This document shows, in pieces, positions 25,027-34,853 of a DNA stretch of 64,000 bases. The stretch is from Deltaproteobacteria bacterium (GTDB lineage: Bacteria; Bdellovibrionota; JACOXK01), in the NCBI GenBank assembly GCA_016186995.1, contig JACPKQ010000005.1, forward strand, positions 6,133-70,132, written 5' to 3'. Numbering within the stretch: position 1 is the stretch's first letter; the number at the start of each line of letters is the position of its first letter. Under the pieces are notes generated by a model that did no database searches, had not been told where the DNA came from, and saw only the letters and a list, made by a program, of their open reading frames with translations. The translations under genes and the position numbers were made by a program.

Positions 25027-27705
25027 GTGAAGAAACCTATACTTATACTACTTTCTCTATCACTTGCTGTTCTTTTTTCTATACAAGAAGGAAGGCCAGC
25101 CCCAAAAATAACTAACACTCAAACTATTCCTTTTGAAACAAATCCATTTGATCTTATGGAAGAAGATCTGATTCTTTTAGGACTTCCACTTGAAAGCGTG
25201 TCTCAAGAAGAAAAAGCTCACATCATTCAAAACATTGAAGAAACAGTTGCTCATTATTCTGGAGAAAATAGAACACAACTTAAAATGGCTGCTGCTGATG
25301 CACTAGCAAGTGTGATCACCAATGATGATTCAATAGCAGGTGTTGGGCTTGTTTCAAGAGCAACTGGTGCCGCCTACAACTTAAATACACACACCCCCAC
25401 ACTTCAAAAAGCTCTGTGGAAAGTTCACTTTTTAGAAAACAATAGAATTGATGAACAAGTTATGCATCATGGACAAGAAATAGAGGATATGGCTGGCCTA
25501 CGTTTTCCTGCCGGAAAAAAACCTCGCCCCTGGCATCAAGCTCTTCTTTCTCATCAAAACTCAGCACGAGCTCTTTTAATTGGGCTTCAAAACCCAGATG
25601 TTCATCGTGCTTTTGATAGTGTAGCTTTGCTGTCTCCTCGTACCCAAGAACCTACAGAAGAAGAAACAGAAATATTAAATAGCCTTGTCATGAATCAAAA
25701 TCTTCCTCCCACAGTACGAACAGATGCAATTGAAACAGCTCTCCGTTACCGTCATCAATTCAAAAAAAATTTAAAAACAGAAAATGATCATATAAGACTC
25801 TCATTTGTTGATGACACATTAGCACAAGGGTTTGATCAAAACATTCGCTACCACGATGAATCTCAAGTTTTTGGGCATGGGGTTTCCGCACTTTCAGAAA
25901 TTGAAGATTATAATACATTAGGAGAGGCTCTTAACTTTAGAATGCAGAAAAGAAATTGGGAAGAAGATGTGAGAGTTCCGGAAGAAGAGTTTGAAGTTTA
26001 TAAATCATCTCTTAAATATTTTCTAGATGGAACACACAATGAATCTACAAAAGAAGATGTTTTAAATCATCTTCCCCATCTCATAAATACCATTCTTCAC
26101 AAAGACCCTGTTGCGCTTACTGCACGAGCTCGTCTTTCTCAATTATTAGACAACATAAAAAAAACAATGCAAAGTTTATCTCCAGAAGAACGACTTTATG
26201 TAGCCGATCAAACCAAACTTCCAGAAGCCGCAAGTGAGTGGTTAAAAGAAAAATACAAAATATTTCTCGACGACCTAGACCTTCAAAAAATAGGCGTCTG
26301 TAATGAAAAAGCAGATGGAAAAATTGTTTTAAAAAAACAAAAATCTCTTAAGGAAGATGTTGAAAAAATTGACCAGCTTTCAGAAAAAATTCAAGAAAAA
26401 AAAGCCCTCACAGATCCACATATATGTCTTGTTTCTACATATAAACTCAATGATACAGATCAACTTGTATTAGATCGTCTTTTAAAGCTTAGAGCTCAAC
26501 GCATGAAAAGCCTTGCCATTGCCTATCATGCTTTAAAATCTCAAGGATCAGAAGTTGAAGTACCTCCTCTTTGTAAATCAGAATTTCATCCCTTTTTTGA
26601 TGACGAAAAAAATGAAAATACACAAAGTGCATGGCTTACAACAAGGGGAAAAGAAAAAGGAATCTCACAAGAAGATATGGATACTGTTAATGAAGCCAGG
26701 AACAATGCAAAAAAAACAAACAAAATGTCGGAGGAAGAATGGCACAAAACTCTCAATAAAGCTATTCAAGATTCCTATGCACTCGCAGATATTCAAGATG
26801 ATATTCGATATTTTTCTGAAGGCGGTTTGCATTGGCGTTATGGTACAGAACAAGGTCTTTTAATATCAGAAGAAAGAAGAAGCCAACCACATTGGGTGGG
26901 TTATGCACGCCCAGGTGTGGGAGAATTTCCAACTTCAGCTCTTTTTAAAGATCAAGCACGAGATTCTTATTATGCTCCCCATCTCAACCAAGGAAGAAAT
27001 CTCTATGAAGAACTTCATGAAAAAATAAAACAAAACCGTGCTCAGTATGACGCTCTCCTTGTTCAAACCGGGGGACTTGCAGCAGGGCTTGTTCAAGAGG
27101 GAGTTCCTTTTCATGATTTTGTTTACAAAGAAGTTCATTTGGAAGATGCCCTTTTAGAAACAACTAACCATTCAGATGATTATTTAAAACAATTTGAAAA
27201 TCTTGAAGACTTCCCACAAAGTTTGTGGAAACCCTTTTGGAAAAATATTTTTGGAGATTTAAAAATACCCATTTCTTCTGCTACCACTTATTCCTCTCCT
27301 GGCAATAAAGAAAACAGGGGTTGGAATCATCATCAGGAACGAACCATTGTTGATTACCCAAAATTGATAGGTCATTTACAACACGAAATTGAAAATATGA
27401 ATCTAAGAGTACAAGACCCTCATGAATGGACTCAAGATGGACTCAAAGATCGTGAGCTTGCTACAAAATATGATCGCTATAAAAAAGCTTTAGAATTAAT
27501 TCAAAAAAGATATGAAGAAAAAATGGATACTTTTAAAAAAGAAAAAGGGTTAGAGCTTCTTAAACAAGCACGAAACTACAATGATAAAAAATTAAACTCC
27601 TATTTGGAAGAATTATGCCTCGATGGCCACTATGGAACCGATAGCGAAAAAATTGAAAAACTTCGTTACCTTGCGCTTGATGAAAAATTGAGAAAAGAGA
27701 ATTGA
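25027..27705 (+). CDS. Very large secreted protein of unknown function (N-terminal part of a frameshifted gene)
   Basis: 892 residues as read, starting at GTG 25027 with a clear signal peptide (MKKPILILLSLSLAVLF). The mature chain is charged, mainly helical and unlike any family I recognise. The frame stops at 27703-27705, but from about 27690 another frame continues without a break through 28678. The full gene would encode about 1216 residues if one extra base in an A-rich stretch (near 27690-27700) is removed. Shares a bidirectional FliA-like promoter with the secreted protein on the other strand. Confidence 0.75.
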   Translation: MKKPILILLSLSLAVLFSIQEGRPAPKITNTQTIPFETNPFDLMEEDLILLGLPLESVSQEEKAHIIQNIEETVAHYSGENRTQLKMAAADALASVITNDDSIAGVGLVSRATGAAYNLNTHTPTLQKALWKVHFLENNRIDEQVMHHGQEIEDMAGLRFPAGKKPRPWHQALLSHQNSARALLIGLQNPDVHRAFDSVALLSPRTQEPTEEETEILNSLVMNQNLPPTVRTDAIETALRYRHQFKKNLKTENDHIRLSFVDDTLAQGFDQNIRYHDESQVFGHGVSALSEIEDYNTLGEALNFRMQKRNWEEDVRVPEEEFEVYKSSLKYFLDGTHNESTKEDVLNHLPHLINTILHKDPVALTARARLSQLLDNIKKTMQSLSPEERLYVADQTKLPEAASEWLKEKYKIFLDDLDLQKIGVCNEKADGKIVLKKQKSLKEDVEKIDQLSEKIQEKKALTDPHICLVSTYKLNDTDQLVLDRLLKLRAQRMKSLAIAYHALKSQGSEVEVPPLCKSEFHPFFDDEKNENTQSAWLTTRGKEKGISQEDMDTVNEARNNAKKTNKMSEEEWHKTLNKAIQDSYALADIQDDIRYFSEGGLHWRYGTEQGLLISEERRSQPHWVGYARPGVGEFPTSALFKDQARDSYYAPHLNQGRNLYEELHEKIKQNRAQYDALLVQTGGLAAGLVQEGVPFHDFVYKEVHLEDALLETTNHSDDYLKQFENLEDFPQSLWKPFWKNIFGDLKIPISSATTYSSPGNKENRGWNHHQERTIVDYPKLIGHLQHEIENMNLRVQDPHEWTQDGLKDRELATKYDRYKKALELIQKRYEEKMDTFKKEKGLELLKQARNYNDKKLNSYLEELCLDGHYGTDSEKIEKLRYLALDEKLRKEN

Positions 27706-27829
27706 TGCTTACTATTATGGGAAGAAAAAAACGTTAGCAGATAAATTAACAACAGCCTATCAAGCTTCAGGTGGAAAGTTTGGAACAAGTCAAACCCTTG
27801 TTGAATATGAACACGCAGCACAAGACGCT

Positions 27830-28678
27830 TTGAATGATTTTTGGTTCTCTGTTGCTTCCGCACCCGTTGGAATACTCTTTCATGCTAAAGGCATTGCAAT
27901 TTTAGGAAGAGCCGCAAGAGCTTTGAAAGGTGCAAGACGTTTTAACGACGCACGCCATGTTCTTCACGCCAAAGGACTTCTCTCTCAATCTAAAAAATTG
28001 TGGAAATTAAATCCAAAAAAAGCACAAAGCTTATTGGAAGAAGCAAAAATCATTTTAGGAAAAATAGGAGCTCAAGATCCAGATGTACAACTCGCTCAAT
28101 CCCTCTTAGGAGAAGTAGAAGAAGTAGGTATTCGCATGACTCGTGGCAGGCAACTTGAAAAAGCCTACAAACCTTTAAGAAAGTTTGCCCATGACCACTT
28201 AGTGGATGAAGGAGTTCAACTCTCTCGCCTTTCTGGAGGAGAACTGAAAGCTGCGCGCCTTCAAGCTATCGGAAGAATGACCCGTCTTATGAAAGCAGCA
28301 GGAGTTGCTGTAGATAACCCACAAAGCCTTGAAAATTTTGGACAAGTTTTAAAACAAAATCCTCAATTTAGAACTCATGCTACAAAAATATTTAAGGCCT
28401 ATGGTAACGACGACACACTTTTAAAAGAGACCATTTCTGAAGTTGGCGGCTTTTCAGAATGGGCACCTATGGCCGCAAATTTAGCCGAACACTTTGAGGA
28501 CCCTAATGATATCAAAAAATTTTTTGATCAAGTGATAGGAGCCCTTAAACCCCAAGTCTCAAAAATAGGAACCCCAATAGGATTTTCACCTGAACAATAT
28601 GACGATTTTTTAAGACAGTTAAAAGATCCTCACAGTCCACTCTTTCAAAACTTTAAATCTACAATAAGTTGCAGTTAA
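27830..28678 (+). CDS. C-terminal part of the frameshifted secreted protein
   Basis: 282 residues from a TTG that is unlikely to be a real start: the same frame is open upstream to about 27690 (reading ...RIDAYYYGKKKTLADKL...), joining the 25027 gene at a +1 shift. The segment has a hydrophobic stretch (SVASAPVGILFHAKGIAIL) and then helices rich in Lys, Leu and Ala. No family recognised. It is best read as the C-terminus of one protein of about 1216 residues. Confidence 0.6.
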   Translation: MNDFWFSVASAPVGILFHAKGIAILGRAARALKGARRFNDARHVLHAKGLLSQSKKLWKLNPKKAQSLLEEAKIILGKIGAQDPDVQLAQSLLGEVEEVGIRMTRGRQLEKAYKPLRKFAHDHLVDEGVQLSRLSGGELKAARLQAIGRMTRLMKAAGVAVDNPQSLENFGQVLKQNPQFRTHATKIFKAYGNDDTLLKETISEVGGFSEWAPMAANLAEHFEDPNDIKKFFDQVIGALKPQVSKIGTPIGFSPEQYDDFLRQLKDPHSPLFQNFKSTISCS

Positions 28679-28680
28679 AG

Positions 28681-28700
28681 ATTCCTGCCTTCGCAGGGAT
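28681..28700. repeat. Palindromic repeat after the secreted-protein gene
   Basis: ATTCCTGC, CTTC loop, GCAGGGAT followed by GACAG; a member of the dispersed family. Confidence 0.75.
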
Positions 28701-28832
28701 GACAGAGAGTTCGTTGAGACAACTACAGCGAGCCATGAAGCGGAAGACGCTGCCATTTCAAGAACCTAAGCCGTATAAACATGTGGATAACATCACATGT
28801 GCTCATCGCAACTTCCTTAGTTAGATTCCCGT

Positions 28833-28861
28833 TTGACTTTAAAGACATGCTTTTCTATTAT
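28833..28861 (+). promoter_or_regulatory. Strong sigma70-type promoter giving a leaderless transcript
   Basis: TTGACT (28833-28838), 17 bp, TATTAT (28856-28861). The predicted start (about 28868) is next to the ATG at 28869. Confidence 0.65.
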
Positions 28862-28868
28862 GGCTTTT

Positions 28869-29087
28869 ATGGCTGAAAACAAAGAGAATTGGAAATCTAG
28901 TTCGTTTCTTATACAAGCATTTTTAGCCTTCATTATTCTTACAGGATTTCCTTACTACACTTTTAAAAATAATTCTTTGGATATTCTTCTTTCTCATTGG
29001 TGGATGTTTATTTTTTTAGGGCTGTGGGCGATTGGCTGGTTTTTCTTTTTAAGATGGGTTACCATAACCGTTAAGAACTCTAAATAA
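28869..29087 (+). CDS. Small two-span membrane protein
   Basis: 72 residues from the ATG at 28869, chosen because the promoter -10 ends at 28861; the frame is open upstream to 28833 but that overlaps the promoter. Two hydrophobic helices (FLIQAFLAFIILTGFPYYTF and WWMFIFLGLWAIGWFFFL) surround a short polar loop. Unknown inner-membrane protein, 17 bp before the next gene and probably co-transcribed. Confidence 0.65.
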   Translation: MAENKENWKSSSFLIQAFLAFIILTGFPYYTFKNNSLDILLSHWWMFIFLGLWAIGWFFFLRWVTITVKNSK

Positions 29088-29104
29088 AGAGTCTAGAACC
29101 CCGA

Positions 29105-29494
29105 ATGAAAATCAAATTTCTTATTATTTTGATTCTCTTAAGCCTTTTTACAGCCGTCACCTATTATTTTTACTCACTTAAAAAAGATAAACTTCATATT
29201 GTTCTCACCCCTCATGCTATTCAGATTTCTCTTGAGCTTGTTTCAACCAAACTTCCGATTGAAGATGATGTTGAAATTCATACAAGCCTTTTTGATTTGG
29301 AAGATAATGAAATTCTTTTTTTAAGAAGTAGAATTTTAGAAAAAACAAGAACGAAGTTTAACTGGCACGAAACAGACCTCAACTTAGAACCAGGGCACTA
29401 TAAAACTTTGACACAAATTATTTCTTTTCCAAAGCTTTATCCAGAAAAAATTCTTTTTGAAAAAACTTCGAAATTAAAAATTAAAGAAAAATAA
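29105..29494 (+). CDS. Membrane-anchored hypothetical protein
   Basis: 129 residues: a single N-terminal anchor (about 4-24) and a periplasmic beta-rich domain of about 100 residues. No family recognised. It sits 17 bp after the small two-span protein, so the pair may function together. Confidence 0.65.
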   Translation: MKIKFLIILILLSLFTAVTYYFYSLKKDKLHIVLTPHAIQISLELVSTKLPIEDDVEIHTSLFDLEDNEILFLRSRILEKTRTKFNWHETDLNLEPGHYKTLTQIISFPKLYPEKILFEKTSKLKIKEK

Positions 29495-29511
29495 TTTTTC
29501 AATAATACTAG

Positions 29512-29645
29512 ATCCCGGATATTGCTAACGCAATTCCGGGATGACATTTTTTCTGTCATTCTGAGCAACGCGAAGAATATACTCTCGTATGCAAATTATA
29601 CCCTTCACTGCGTTCAGGGTGACAGGAGTGCGTTCAGGGTGACAT
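29512..29645. repeat. Cluster of dispersed repeats
   Basis: A hairpin ATCCCGGA (29512-29519) / TCCGGGAT (29535-29542) is followed by a GTCATTCTGAGCAACGCG...GTTCAGGGTGACAG element whose 3' end is tandemly duplicated (GTGCGTTCAGGGTGACA). It fills most of the gap between two convergent genes. Confidence 0.8.
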
Positions 29646-29652
29646 TTCGAGG

Positions 29653-32600
29653 TCATTTATAAGGTTTAGCCCGTTCAAGCACCTCTTCAATCAACTCAAA
29701 TGTCTCTTGAAATTGAGAGTGTCTTTGAAAAAGCCTTGGCAAAACTTCTTCAAGTACAATTTCTTTAGCTGTGCGTATTGTTACTTGAATGCTTTCCTCC
29801 CCCATTAAACTGAGTAACTTTTGAAGTTTAGATTCATTTACTTTCTTGACCCACAGATGAGGGGCAAACTCAATGTGTGGACCAAAAACAAGGGGCAGGG
29901 TTTTTACTTTAAAATGAGGTCCATGGAAAAATTTTATTTTGCAAAGATGTGAAAGGGAAAGCCCTTCTTTTTTTAAAAAAAGAGGAAACTCACTCATCTG
30001 TGTTTGAGTTATTTCTAAAATGTGAGTTGCATCACCTACACCTTTTAGTTTTTCATTGAGTCTTGTATGGAAAAGTTTATTTAAAAGACCTTGAAGTAGA
30101 GATAATCCTTCTGTGGGGTTTTGTTTTAAAAAACTAACAAATTCTTGAGGAGACAGTGCACTCTTACCCCTCTCTCCTACTTTTCTCGTATAAGAAAAAC
30201 TTTCTGTTTGAGGTAATTTCTCTGCTAATTTTTCTAATTTTTGAATCAGGTCTTCAGGCATACCAGCATGGGGTATTTCTAAAAGTGCTTTTCTTAAATA
30301 AGAAAGTCCCTCTCCTGTTTGTAAAACTCTTTGAAGCTCTGGACTGTGTTCAATGGTTCGCATAAGCCTGCTTAACTGACCTAAAGACTCTCTTAAAAGA
30401 TATTTTGAAAGCTTGATCGGCCTTGATAAAGCTAAACCATCTAAAACAAGTGAAAATTTCAACCAATTGATAGAGCCATAAGAGGCAAGGTGTTCTAGAA
30501 AACCTTCAGGATCATTGAATCCGTAAAGCTCCCTACGCAACCCATTAAAATCTTCGTAACTTCCAAAACGCGCTTCTGATTCTGGAAGATTAGACATGAG
30601 ATTATGATACTTATTTTGAAGCTCTTGATAATCTCTTACATAAACATAATAGTATTCAGAACCATCAAGATAAGCGATGCTTGAAAGAAAAAATAAAGTT
30701 CCTACACTACCCGTTAAAAAGAAACTTCCTAAAAGAAAAACAGGCACACTTGCATAGCGAAAGATTATTTCTTTTGTCTGAGCACTTGCAAGATAGTTCT
30801 TATGTTCTTCCTTCATCATTTGAAATATTGGTTCAAGTAAAATTTTATCCTCACCTTCTAAAACTTTTTCTTCAACAACAGGGTTTATAAGAAGAAATAG
30901 TTTTTCTTCATAAGAGTTTCTTCTTGAAACCTCTCTCAAACCTTCATGAACACCTTTTAAACTTATTTTAAGAGATTGATCGAGGATCTCCATTAAAGGA
31001 TGTTTTGGAAGATCTCGAACTGAAACTTTCGCAAAATCTTCTTGGACAATACCCTGCTCTACTAAAACTTCATAAAAATACTTTGGATTTTTAAAAAACT
31101 CTTCCATCGATTGCTCACTTACATGAGACATAAGATAAGGGGCTCCACTCATAATGCCTACCCACTTCGCATTTAAAACAAAAAGTTCTATTAAATCATT
31201 TTTAATCTCTTCTGTAAGTGCTTCTATTTCTTGGGGATCTAAAGTTTGGTCTTTCAAAGCTTTAAGCTTTTCTTTTTGAGCTTCAATTTTACTTTCTTCT
31301 TCTTTGAGTTTTTGATCTAAAGATGAAAGCTCATAACTCAACTCTAAAGCTTGCATCATCCACTCTTTTCTTTTATTCCAAAAATCATAGAGGGGGTTTT
31401 CTTGAACAATTAAATTTTTAAAGGTTTTGAGCTTTTCATTATATGTATAATTAGGAATTTCAGCCTCTTCACTTAAAATATAACTACACTTAAAAAACAA
31501 TTCATTTTCTATTTCTCCTAGTTTTAAAACCATTAAAGAAGAAGGATCAGAAAATCTTTTAAAAAACTCTTCTACAAGATGATCAATATGAATACTTCGT
31601 GGATAGTTATCTCTTCCTAAAATACCTGTAATCTCTATATAGAAAGGATCAACCAACTGCTCAAGATATATCTCTATTTTCTCTTTATAACGTTTTAACG
31701 CTTTTTCTTTTTTCTGAAGGATCTGTTGATAAAGATGTTCCATAAAATCTTTATGAAAGAGAAGTTGTGAGTTTTCTACCCTTTCATCTTTCCCTAAAAA
31801 AAGGGGGAGTTTAGGTAAAAGAAGTTTTTTCTCTCTAAACTCAAAATCAAGTGAGTCTGGAACTTTAAGATAAGGTTTTATGTTTTCTGGATGCTCATAA
31901 AAATCAGAAAGTGAAGTTGCTGCCACAACATTGTTATGGAGCAAAAACTCATAGGTCACAACACGAGCTCTTTCTAAAATATTTTCTTTAAGGAAGTTTT
32001 CATAAGGATTTATCTTTTTTTGTAAAGTCTGATAATTCTCCAAAGCCTCAAAATAACCTTCTGGGTAAATGGGTTGCTCTGTATTGTATTGTATTTGTTT
32101 TGTGAGCTCTGCAAACTTTTCTTTGGCTTCGTCTCGTTTAGTTTTAAGATTGTTATAAGTTTCAAGATCAAAAGATTCAACACTCCCCCGCGCCTCTTTT
32201 TCAACAATAAACATAATAGGTGCTGAAACTTTTACTCTCACCTCATCTCCAAAACTTTGAGTTTCAAATTGAGGGTGTGCTTCAAGAGCTATATCAAGTC
32301 CCGTTGTAAAAACATCTTTTGAAATGTGAAGTTCATCTAAAAATTCACCCTGGAATTTTAAAGCATTATGTGACTTCCATGGATGATAAGAAATATATTT
32401 TTCATAAATATTTTTGATGAGATCTAAATAATCTTTAAGGATAAAAAACTTTTCAACAACACTAAACCCTGTTTGAGAAACATACCCTGCTTGAGCTTTA
32501 ATTTCTGAATCATAATGGTAAGCTCTGAACGAAGGCTTTAAAGTATTAAAAAACTCGTCAAAATTTTCTGTATTTTCATGACTTTCAGAATAGAGTGTAA

Positions 32601-33651
32601 ATAATCTTGAAAACTCTTCTTTAAAAGGTAGCTTCCCCTTTGACAGGTAATAGAATTTAAGTTTCTGGGCCTCTTCTTTATCAATTCCGAGCACATCAAT
32701 AAGACGAAAATACTCAGTTCTTGGAATGGAATTTCGCCAATCAGGAAAATCTAAAATAAATTGAACTATTCTCTTGTAATCTTCTAGTGCAAAAAAAAGT
32801 TTGGCTATTTTTTCTGAGGAAAAAAAATAATCTTTTTTCCATTCATCCTTATTTTTGACCCACTTCCACCCCGCAGTCCAAGTAAAGCCCCCTACAAAAC
32901 GTTCATCTTTCAACCACACAACCCACTCAAACCAATCCTGTTCTGTGACGGAGTCAAAAATACCTTTTGCTTTTTGTTTTGCCTCTTGTAATTCAAACCA
33001 ATTTTGAATTTTGTCGATTTGATTAAGCTTTGCAATGCTTGTTTGATAATCTTCTTCATCCCCTATTTTTCCATTAAAATTAGAATCAAAAGAAAAGGCT
33101 TCAAAATAGTGTTCTATGGCTATTTGAGATCTTTCTGCTTCTATTTCAGAAATAATGGCTTGATGAAAGAGTCTCAGTGTTTCTAAATAAATAAACAAAA
33201 TGCGTGCTTGAGTTTGATTTAAAGAAGATGATTTAAGAATTTGATTCAGAATTTCATCTTTATTAAAATCCCTTTTTAAATATTGATTATGCCTCACTTG
33301 CCAACTAGCCATCTCAACCCAAAAGTTCTTAAAAGGTAAAAATTCTAAAACTTTTTTTGTGTGAAGCAAAATAGAAAGAGCTTGGTAAGAAGCATGTCGT
33401 TCAACCCATACATTGTTTTCTAAAAAATAAAAAAAAACTTGAACAGCCTCTAACCAACGTTCAGAGGAAAGAATAAGGAGTTTAGGTTTAATAACTCGAA
33501 CTTGCGGATCCAATTGAGGAAATTGAATAACAACATACTCTTGAAAAACCTCTTGTTCCCATTGGAACCCCTCTGCAAAAACAGAAGTATAAAACAATAA
33601 AAACCCTACAAGGAATGGAACCGCTTTTAATTTCTTTTGGAAAAGAGCCAC
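29653..33651 (-). CDS. 1332-residue secreted or surface protein of unknown function
   Basis: It starts at GTG 33651 with a signal peptide (FLVGFLLFYTSVFA). The chain is helical and Glu/Lys/Leu-rich, with coiled-coil stretches (for example around residue 790, LDQKLKEEESKIEAQKEK). Near residue 960 lies a hydrophobic hairpin (VFLLGSFFLTGSVGTLFFL) that could be a membrane segment or fusion-like loop. No catalytic motif or family recognised. It is the third very large exported protein in a 10-kb stretch, which suggests a secreted or surface machine, but this is inference. Confidence 0.75.
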   Translation of the reverse strand: MALFQKKLKAVPFLVGFLLFYTSVFAEGFQWEQEVFQEYVVIQFPQLDPQVRVIKPKLLILSSERWLEAVQVFFYFLENNVWVERHASYQALSILLHTKKVLEFLPFKNFWVEMASWQVRHNQYLKRDFNKDEILNQILKSSSLNQTQARILFIYLETLRLFHQAIISEIEAERSQIAIEHYFEAFSFDSNFNGKIGDEEDYQTSIAKLNQIDKIQNWFELQEAKQKAKGIFDSVTEQDWFEWVVWLKDERFVGGFTWTAGWKWVKNKDEWKKDYFFSSEKIAKLFFALEDYKRIVQFILDFPDWRNSIPRTEYFRLIDVLGIDKEEAQKLKFYYLSKGKLPFKEEFSRLFTLYSESHENTENFDEFFNTLKPSFRAYHYDSEIKAQAGYVSQTGFSVVEKFFILKDYLDLIKNIYEKYISYHPWKSHNALKFQGEFLDELHISKDVFTTGLDIALEAHPQFETQSFGDEVRVKVSAPIMFIVEKEARGSVESFDLETYNNLKTKRDEAKEKFAELTKQIQYNTEQPIYPEGYFEALENYQTLQKKINPYENFLKENILERARVVTYEFLLHNNVVAATSLSDFYEHPENIKPYLKVPDSLDFEFREKKLLLPKLPLFLGKDERVENSQLLFHKDFMEHLYQQILQKKEKALKRYKEKIEIYLEQLVDPFYIEITGILGRDNYPRSIHIDHLVEEFFKRFSDPSSLMVLKLGEIENELFFKCSYILSEEAEIPNYTYNEKLKTFKNLIVQENPLYDFWNKRKEWMMQALELSYELSSLDQKLKEEESKIEAQKEKLKALKDQTLDPQEIEALTEEIKNDLIELFVLNAKWVGIMSGAPYLMSHVSEQSMEEFFKNPKYFYEVLVEQGIVQEDFAKVSVRDLPKHPLMEILDQSLKISLKGVHEGLREVSRRNSYEEKLFLLINPVVEEKVLEGEDKILLEPIFQMMKEEHKNYLASAQTKEIIFRYASVPVFLLGSFFLTGSVGTLFFLSSIAYLDGSEYYYVYVRDYQELQNKYHNLMSNLPESEARFGSYEDFNGLRRELYGFNDPEGFLEHLASYGSINWLKFSLVLDGLALSRPIKLSKYLLRESLGQLSRLMRTIEHSPELQRVLQTGEGLSYLRKALLEIPHAGMPEDLIQKLEKLAEKLPQTESFSYTRKVGERGKSALSPQEFVSFLKQNPTEGLSLLQGLLNKLFHTRLNEKLKGVGDATHILEITQTQMSEFPLFLKKEGLSLSHLCKIKFFHGPHFKVKTLPLVFGPHIEFAPHLWVKKVNESKLQKLLSLMGEESIQVTIRTAKEIVLEEVLPRLFQRHSQFQETFELIEEVLERAKPYK

Positions 33652-33693
33652 CAGGTTTTGTCTATACCAAACTTAAAGATAGAAATCCAATGT

Positions 33694-34167
33694 TTAGAGG
33701 TGGCAACCTCCGCCGTGCTTTTCATGGTATTTTTGGTGGTATTCTTCCGCTTTGTAAAAGGTTCCGGCTTTAAGAATCTGAGTCACAATAGGCTTTTTGA
33801 AGCGTTTTTCTTTTTCCAAATGTTCCTTATAAGAAAGAGCCTTTTCTTTTTGGTCTTCATTTATATAAAAAATAAGAGATCTATATTGAGAACCTACATC
33901 CACCCCTTGTCTATGAGGGGTTGTGGGGTCATGAATTTTAAAAAAAGTTTCTAAAAGTTTTTCAAAGCTTATTTTTTGAGAATCATAAACAACTTCAACA
34001 ACTTCAGCATGCCCAGTTTGATCTGTACATACATCTTCATAAGTAGGATTGTGAGTATGACCCCCTTGGTAACCCACTGTTGTTTGAATGACACCTGAAA
34101 GTTCATCAAAAAGGGATTGAACTCCCCAAAAACATCCTGCACCAAAATAGACTTTTTCTTGTGACAT
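33694..34167 (-). CDS. msrA: Peptide methionine sulfoxide reductase MsrA
   Basis: 157 residues from the ATG at 34167; the longer frame would add an unrelated N-terminus overlapping nfi. The catalytic Cys is in FGAGCFWG (about residue 11), followed by GYQGG, NPTYEDVCTD and TGHAEVVEV. It reduces methionine-S-sulfoxide in oxidised proteins. 8 bp after nfi, probably co-transcribed. Confidence 0.94.
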   Translation of the reverse strand: MSQEKVYFGAGCFWGVQSLFDELSGVIQTTVGYQGGHTHNPTYEDVCTDQTGHAEVVEVVYDSQKISFEKLLETFFKIHDPTTPHRQGVDVGSQYRSLIFYINEDQKEKALSYKEHLEKEKRFKKPIVTQILKAGTFYKAEEYHQKYHEKHGGGCHL

Positions 34168-34175
34168 ATTTTCTC

Positions 34176-34820
34176 TCAAGCACCACTTACAAGCTGATGG
34201 GCGAATCTTAGGGGTTCTGGAATCCTGTATCTTTGAGAACACTTTAAAATAATATGGGTGGCACTCACCAAAGATACCTTGTGTCCTACAGAAACAAAAA
34301 CAGGTTTTACTTTATCGCGTGTGCAAACGACACGTCCCACTACTTTTTTCTTATAATAGAGAGGAACAAAATTTCCTCTTTCTAGTTTTAAAAAATCATA
34401 TTCACCCACAAGTCTTTTTTTAGCACACCCTATCGTTGGAAGATCTAGAACAACCCCCAAGTGACTGGCTAAACCAAATTCTCTAAAATGAGCTATACCC
34501 TGCCCATCAACTAAAAGAAGATCCGGCTTCTTTTTTAAAAGTTTATAACATTCTTTAAGAGGAGGAATTTCTCTAAAAGACAAAAAACCAGGCACATAAG
34601 GAAAATCAGTTTCTGTTACCACTGTTTCACTTTCAAGCAATCTTAAATGAGGGTAGGTTAAAAGAACAATACCAGCCTTGACCCACGTTTTATCTTTTTG
34701 CTTTCGATAACTTACATCACAACCACCTATGATTTTAATTTTTGAAAACTGATCTTTAAGAATAATTTTTTTTCTTAAAATTTCTTGTTGTTTTTTTAAT
34801 TTTTCAAATTGGATTGCCAC
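34176..34820 (-). CDS. nfi: Endonuclease V (deoxyinosine 3'-endonuclease)
   Basis: 214 residues. GGCDVSY, the FPYVPGFLSFRE wedge motif, LLLVDGQG and the ASHLGV/GCAKKRLVG segment are diagnostic. It cuts near deaminated adenine (inosine) in DNA, so it is a repair enzyme. The start is a GTG inside the edge of a dispersed repeat (34813-34844), so the original 5' end may have been altered. Confidence 0.92.
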   Translation of the reverse strand: MAIQFEKLKKQQEILRKKIILKDQFSKIKIIGGCDVSYRKQKDKTWVKAGIVLLTYPHLRLLESETVVTETDFPYVPGFLSFREIPPLKECYKLLKKKPDLLLVDGQGIAHFREFGLASHLGVVLDLPTIGCAKKRLVGEYDFLKLERGNFVPLYYKKKVVGRVVCTRDKVKPVFVSVGHKVSLVSATHIILKCSQRYRIPEPLRFAHQLVSGA

Positions 34821-34844
34821 GACTCACTCCGTTCGCCTCGCAAT
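34813..34844. repeat. Dispersed repeat at the 5' end of nfi
   Basis: ATTGC (34813-34817) and GCAAT (34840-34844) frame a GACTCACTCCGTTCGCCTC core, part of the GTCATTGCGAGG family. Confidence 0.6.
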
Positions 34845-34853
34845 GACAGCAGT

